A DNA stretch of 64,000 nt from Stenotrophomonas sp. WZN-1 (GTDB taxonomy: Bacteria; Pseudomonadota; Gammaproteobacteria; Xanthomonadales; Xanthomonadaceae). The stretch is from the NCBI RefSeq assembly GCF_002192255.1, contig NZ_CP021768.1, forward strand, positions 2,746,001 to 2,810,000, in the 5' to 3' direction. Each line of letters opens with the position of its first letter. Positions within the stretch are counted from its first letter, which is position 1. The notes under the pieces were generated by a model. It was not told the DNA's origin. It searched no databases and was given only the letters and a program-made list of their open reading frames with translations. Position numbers and translations under genes: made by a program. Below, in pieces: positions 61,067 through 64,000 of the stretch.

Positions 61067-63525
61067 TTGGCGTTCTTCACGTAGGTGTCGAACCAGTTCA
61101 GCATTTCCGACACCAGCTGCTCGTTCGATTCCAGCGCGGTGTACCAGTGCGGCTCATTCGGCAGCATCACCAGCCGGGTGGTACCACCATTGCCACGGAT
61201 CGCCTGGTACAGCTTGCGCGACTGGAACGGCTCGGTGCCCGGGTTGGCGTCGTCCTCACCGTGGACCAGCAGCAGCGGCAGCTTGATCTTGTCGGCATAG
61301 AAGAACGGCGAGGCCTTCAGGTACACGTCCTGCGCCTGCCACACCGAGCGGCGCTCGTTCTGGAAGCCGAACGGCGTAAAGGTCTTGTTGTACGAACCAC
61401 TGGTCGCCACACCGGCCTTGAACAGTTTCGTGTGCGCGATGAGGTTGGCGGTCATCAGGCCGCCGTGGCTGTGGCCGGTCACGCCGATGCGGTTGCGGTC
61501 AACCACGCCCATGTCCACGGCCTTGTCCACCGCCGCCTTGGCGTCGGCTTCCAGCTGCTCCAGGTAGGTGTCATAGGCATTCTTCGGGTTGCCCACGATC
61601 GGGAACGAGGCGTTGTCGATGATCGCGTAGCCGGCCAGCAGCATCAGGCGGTACGGCTGCAGGCGGGTGAAGGTCTGCTGCGAACCGGACACCTGCCCCG
61701 CCTGCGCGGCGTTGGCGAAGTCGGCCGGGTAGGCGTACAGGATCGCCGGCACGCGCTGGCCTTCCTTGTAGCCCGGCGGCGTGTACAGGGTGAACGACAG
61801 GTCCACGCCGTCGGCACGCTTGTAGGTCACCAGCTGCTTCTTGATCTGGCGCACTTCCGGGGTCGGGTCGACCAGTTTGGTCAGCGCGGTCGTGGTCGAC
61901 GCGAACTGCGCCTCGCCGGCCTTCGCATCGGCCACTGCCTCACCCTGCTGGCGGATGAAGGCGTTCGGCGGATCGATCACCGACTGGTGCCAGGTCAGGT
62001 AGCGGCCCGGCGTGTTGCTGAAACCGAGGAACTGCTCGTAGGCATCGGCGCTGCTGCGGAACAGGCGCTCGCTCTTCAGCGTACCCAGATCCAGGCGGTC
62101 CAGGAACGGACGATCGCCCTGCGGCGAGGCACCACGGCCGCTGAGGAACACGTGGTTGCCGTCCTGGCGCACAACCTGCGCGCCATTCGGCAGGCGGGTG
62201 AAGACCAGGTTGCCGGGGTTGCCGTACAGCTCATCGCTGGACATGTCCCATAGCAGGCGGCCTTCCTTCTTCGGCTGGTCCACATCGACGATGCGGGTCT
62301 GCATCCAGTGGCGGTTCTCGTCGTTCTCGTACTGGAAGGCCACGGCCGGATCGGCGGTCCACGCAAAGCCTTCAAAGCGCTGCGCAGTGCGGGTGATTTC
62401 GGTCGGCTTGCCGTTGAACGGAGCCTTCAGCATCAGCACGCGATCGCGATGCGGCACGTTAACCTTCCAGTCGCCCTTGTCCAGCGCTTCGGCGAAGACC
62501 AGGGTGGCCGGATCGGTGGCACGCCAGTCGAAACCGCGCGGGCCTTCCGGCACGCCGTGCACCGGCACGCGGTCGGCCAGCGGCAGGCTGGCGATCGGCG
62601 TGCTGCGGCCTTTGCTGATATCCAGCACTGCCACATCATTGGCGAAGCGCTGGTAGGTCACGGCATGCGAGTACGGTGCCTTGATCGACTCGGTCAGCAC
62701 ATGCACGCCATCGGGCGCGGCGCTGACCTCGTTGAACAGCGCCGGCTGCCCGACCGGGCGCACGCTGCCCGCGGCAGTGTCGACCACGGCCAGCTGCGAG
62801 GCGCCGTAGTAAGCAAACAGCTTTTCGTCATGCACGCTGGTCAGCGTGTCGCGGGCCTCGTAGGTACTGCTTTCGCCGCTGCTGCCCAGCGACTCCTGCG
62901 CGTCCGGACCGGTCGGCACACCACCATTGGAGGGCGCCGGGCCCTGGTTGGCCGGCACCAGCTTCACCAGCAGGTTCTGGCTGCCGCCCAGCCACTGCAC
63001 GGTGTAGCCGAAGATCGGATTCAGCTGCACGTTCGGCACCTGCTTCACCTGGCCGGTGGCCGCATCTCCGACCCACAGCTGCACGCTGGTATCGACCGCA
63101 TTCTGGAAGGCGAAGTGGCTGCCATCGGCCGACCACAGCGCGCCGGTGGCGCAGCCCTGCGGCAGGTTGACCTTGGTCTCCTTGCCGCTGCCGATATCAA
63201 CCAGGGTGAAGTCGGCCACGCAGGCCGGAATGCCGTAGCCGCCGGGCGTGTCATGGCGACTGCGGTTTTTCGGTTCCAGGCGCACGCCGGCCAGCTTCAG
63301 GTACGGCTGGGCCACGCGGCTGATCGAAGGGTAGGTCTGCGCAGTGGTCAGCAGCAGGCGCTGGCCGCCCGGGGCCACGTTCGGTGCCGGCGGCGGCGGT
63401 GCCTTCAGCACCTTGAGCAGGTGTTCCGGCGGCTTCGCGTAGTCAGCAAGCGCCGGGCCAGCGGCCAGCAGGCCGACGGTGGCAACGGCAACAGCCGCCG
63501 CCAGAGAGGTTCGACGGATCAGCAT
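61063..63525 (-). CDS. Prolyl oligopeptidase family (S9) serine peptidase
   Basis: A large exported peptidase of 820 residues. Signal peptide about 1-27 (AAAVAVATVGLLAAGPALAD). A beta-propeller domain (about 45-560) precedes an alpha/beta hydrolase domain with the nucleophile Ser in GHSHGGLMTANL (about residue 685), Asp in VHGEDDANPGTEPF, and His in NEPHWYTALE. It resembles S9C/glutamyl-endopeptidase-like periplasmic enzymes that degrade oligopeptides. The stop codon lies inside a SMAG head and a terminator follows. Confidence 0.93.
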   Translation of the reverse strand: MLIRRTSLAAAVAVATVGLLAAGPALADYAKPPEHLLKVLKAPPPPAPNVAPGGQRLLLTTAQTYPSISRVAQPYLKLAGVRLEPKNRSRHDTPGGYGIPACVADFTLVDIGSGKETKVNLPQGCATGALWSADGSHFAFQNAVDTSVQLWVGDAATGQVKQVPNVQLNPIFGYTVQWLGGSQNLLVKLVPANQGPAPSNGGVPTGPDAQESLGSSGESSTYEARDTLTSVHDEKLFAYYGASQLAVVDTAAGSVRPVGQPALFNEVSAAPDGVHVLTESIKAPYSHAVTYQRFANDVAVLDISKGRSTPIASLPLADRVPVHGVPEGPRGFDWRATDPATLVFAEALDKGDWKVNVPHRDRVLMLKAPFNGKPTEITRTAQRFEGFAWTADPAVAFQYENDENRHWMQTRIVDVDQPKKEGRLLWDMSSDELYGNPGNLVFTRLPNGAQVVRQDGNHVFLSGRGASPQGDRPFLDRLDLGTLKSERLFRSSADAYEQFLGFSNTPGRYLTWHQSVIDPPNAFIRQQGEAVADAKAGEAQFASTTTALTKLVDPTPEVRQIKKQLVTYKRADGVDLSFTLYTPPGYKEGQRVPAILYAYPADFANAAQAGQVSGSQQTFTRLQPYRLMLLAGYAIIDNASFPIVGNPKNAYDTYLEQLEADAKAAVDKAVDMGVVDRNRIGVTGHSHGGLMTANLIAHTKLFKAGVATSGSYNKTFTPFGFQNERRSVWQAQDVYLKASPFFYADKIKLPLLLVHGEDDANPGTEPFQSRKLYQAIRGNGGTTRLVMLPNEPHWYTALESNEQLVSEMLNWFDTYVKNAK

Positions 63526-63693
63526 CCTTATCCCCTGGGTGTGAATGGGTACCCGGAATCGGGCATGGACCCGAATCTAGCACCGCAGGGGTTGGGGTGA
63601 ATGGGCCGGAAGGGCTAGTGGCCGGATGGGGCAAAGTGGGACACGCCCGGAGAGGCCGGCGATAGGCCGGCATCTGCCAGGCGAAGTCTGTCA

Positions 63694-64000
63694 TCACTGC
63701 TGGGCGTGCAGGTCCCAGGCGGTCAGGTAATCGGGGTCGACCACGATCATGCCGCTGTTGCGCATGCGGTACTCGCCGGGCTCGGCTCGCTGGTACTGGT
63801 CAAGCATGGGCGGCAGGTATCGCTCATGGCCATCGTCTTCGTCGGCCAGCACCACGCCTTCGTCGGCACTGATGCGCAGCACGGTGCCCGCGTACTGCTC
63901 CAGACCCTGCACCTGGCCGTCGCCACCATAGCGGGTGACACCCACCAGCACGACCTTGCCGATCATTTCCTCGGCCTTCGCATCGTCCAGTGGGGGCAGC
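63694..64000 (-). CDS. Partial gene at the right edge, function unknown
   Basis: The frame is open from the window edge (LPPLDDAKAEEMIGKVVLVG) to the stop at 63694. If translation begins at the internal ATG (complement of 63964-63966) the product has 90 residues; if it starts outside, it is longer. Visible: GTVLRISADEGVVLADEDDG (beta-rich, SH3-like pattern) and PGEYRMRNSGMIVVDPDYLT. Acidic and soluble. No family assigned. Confidence 0.65.
   Translation of the reverse strand, partial: LPPLDDAKAEEMIGKVVLVGVTRYGGDGQVQGLEQYAGTVLRISADEGVVLADEDDGHERYLPPMLDQYQRAEPGEYRMRNSGMIVVDPDYLTAWDLHAQQ

Overview
The window looks like a chromosomal piece of the Stenotrophomonas maltophilia group (Xanthomonadaceae). 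The composition is GC-rich throughout. Many intergenic gaps carry palindromic REP elements with a GTAG head (the SMAG family described in S. maltophilia). There is a Xanthomonadales-type killing T4SS, a serC-pheA-aroA block, and several regulator/enzyme pairs typical of the genus. No integrase, transposase, prophage or plasmid backbone is visible.

Layout. 1-7090 (minus strand): the first half of a type IV secretion locus, in the order small ORF, virD4, virB7, virB8, virB9, virB10, virB11; it runs off the left edge. 7313-16189: MFS exporter, MerR regulator with a divergent flavin oxidoreductase, small membrane proteins, a frameshifted lipoprotein, a FAD monooxygenase with a divergent TetR regulator, and a Fur-box-preceded siderophore receptor. 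16241-18457: an antibacterial effector carrying the C-terminal XVIPCD secretion domain, preceded in the same operon by its likely exported immunity protein. 18527-28182: small hypothetical genes, an HxlR/oxidoreductase pair, a large HelD-like helicase with an inserted nuclease-like domain and a C-terminal zinc finger, tRNA-Ser(UGA), a DUF4241-ankyrin protein, and a LysR/azoR pair. 28183-28508: an inverted pair of SMAG elements followed by a perfect-period (37 bp) array of six palindromes. 28509-38405: serS, two TonB-like proteins, aroA-pheA-serC, a double-FHA protein, two PHA-granule proteins, and a membrane-anchored Mrr-like protein. 38526-46674: hicAB, then the complete histidine-utilisation locus hutC-hutF / hutI-hutH-hutG-hutU. 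46863-64000: serine hydrolase, TonB receptor, membrane proteins, a TetR/thioesterase pair, a Tat-type agmatine-deiminase-family protein with a divergent LysR, an SGNH hydrolase, a metalloprotease-like protein, several exported hypothetical proteins, an S9 oligopeptidase, and a partial gene at the right edge.

How genes work together. VirD4 should recruit effectors such as the 16241-17563 product through the XVIPCD. VirB7/B9/B10 form the outer-membrane core complex, VirB8 belongs to the inner-membrane complex, and VirB11 is an assembly/secretion ATPase. The immunity protein should protect the producer and its kin in the periplasm. The hut genes form the five-step route from histidine via formylglutamate, with HutC probably acting at the palindrome between hutF and hutI. 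SerC, PheA and AroA link serine and aromatic amino-acid synthesis in one operon.

The most interesting points are: the effector whose toxin half I cannot assign; the dyad-rich control region upstream of virB7; the helicase-nuclease-zinc-finger protein; a leader with mutually exclusive hairpins at 18956-19137; a C7 tract that breaks a small lipoprotein gene; and SMAG elements that supply stop codons of two genes.
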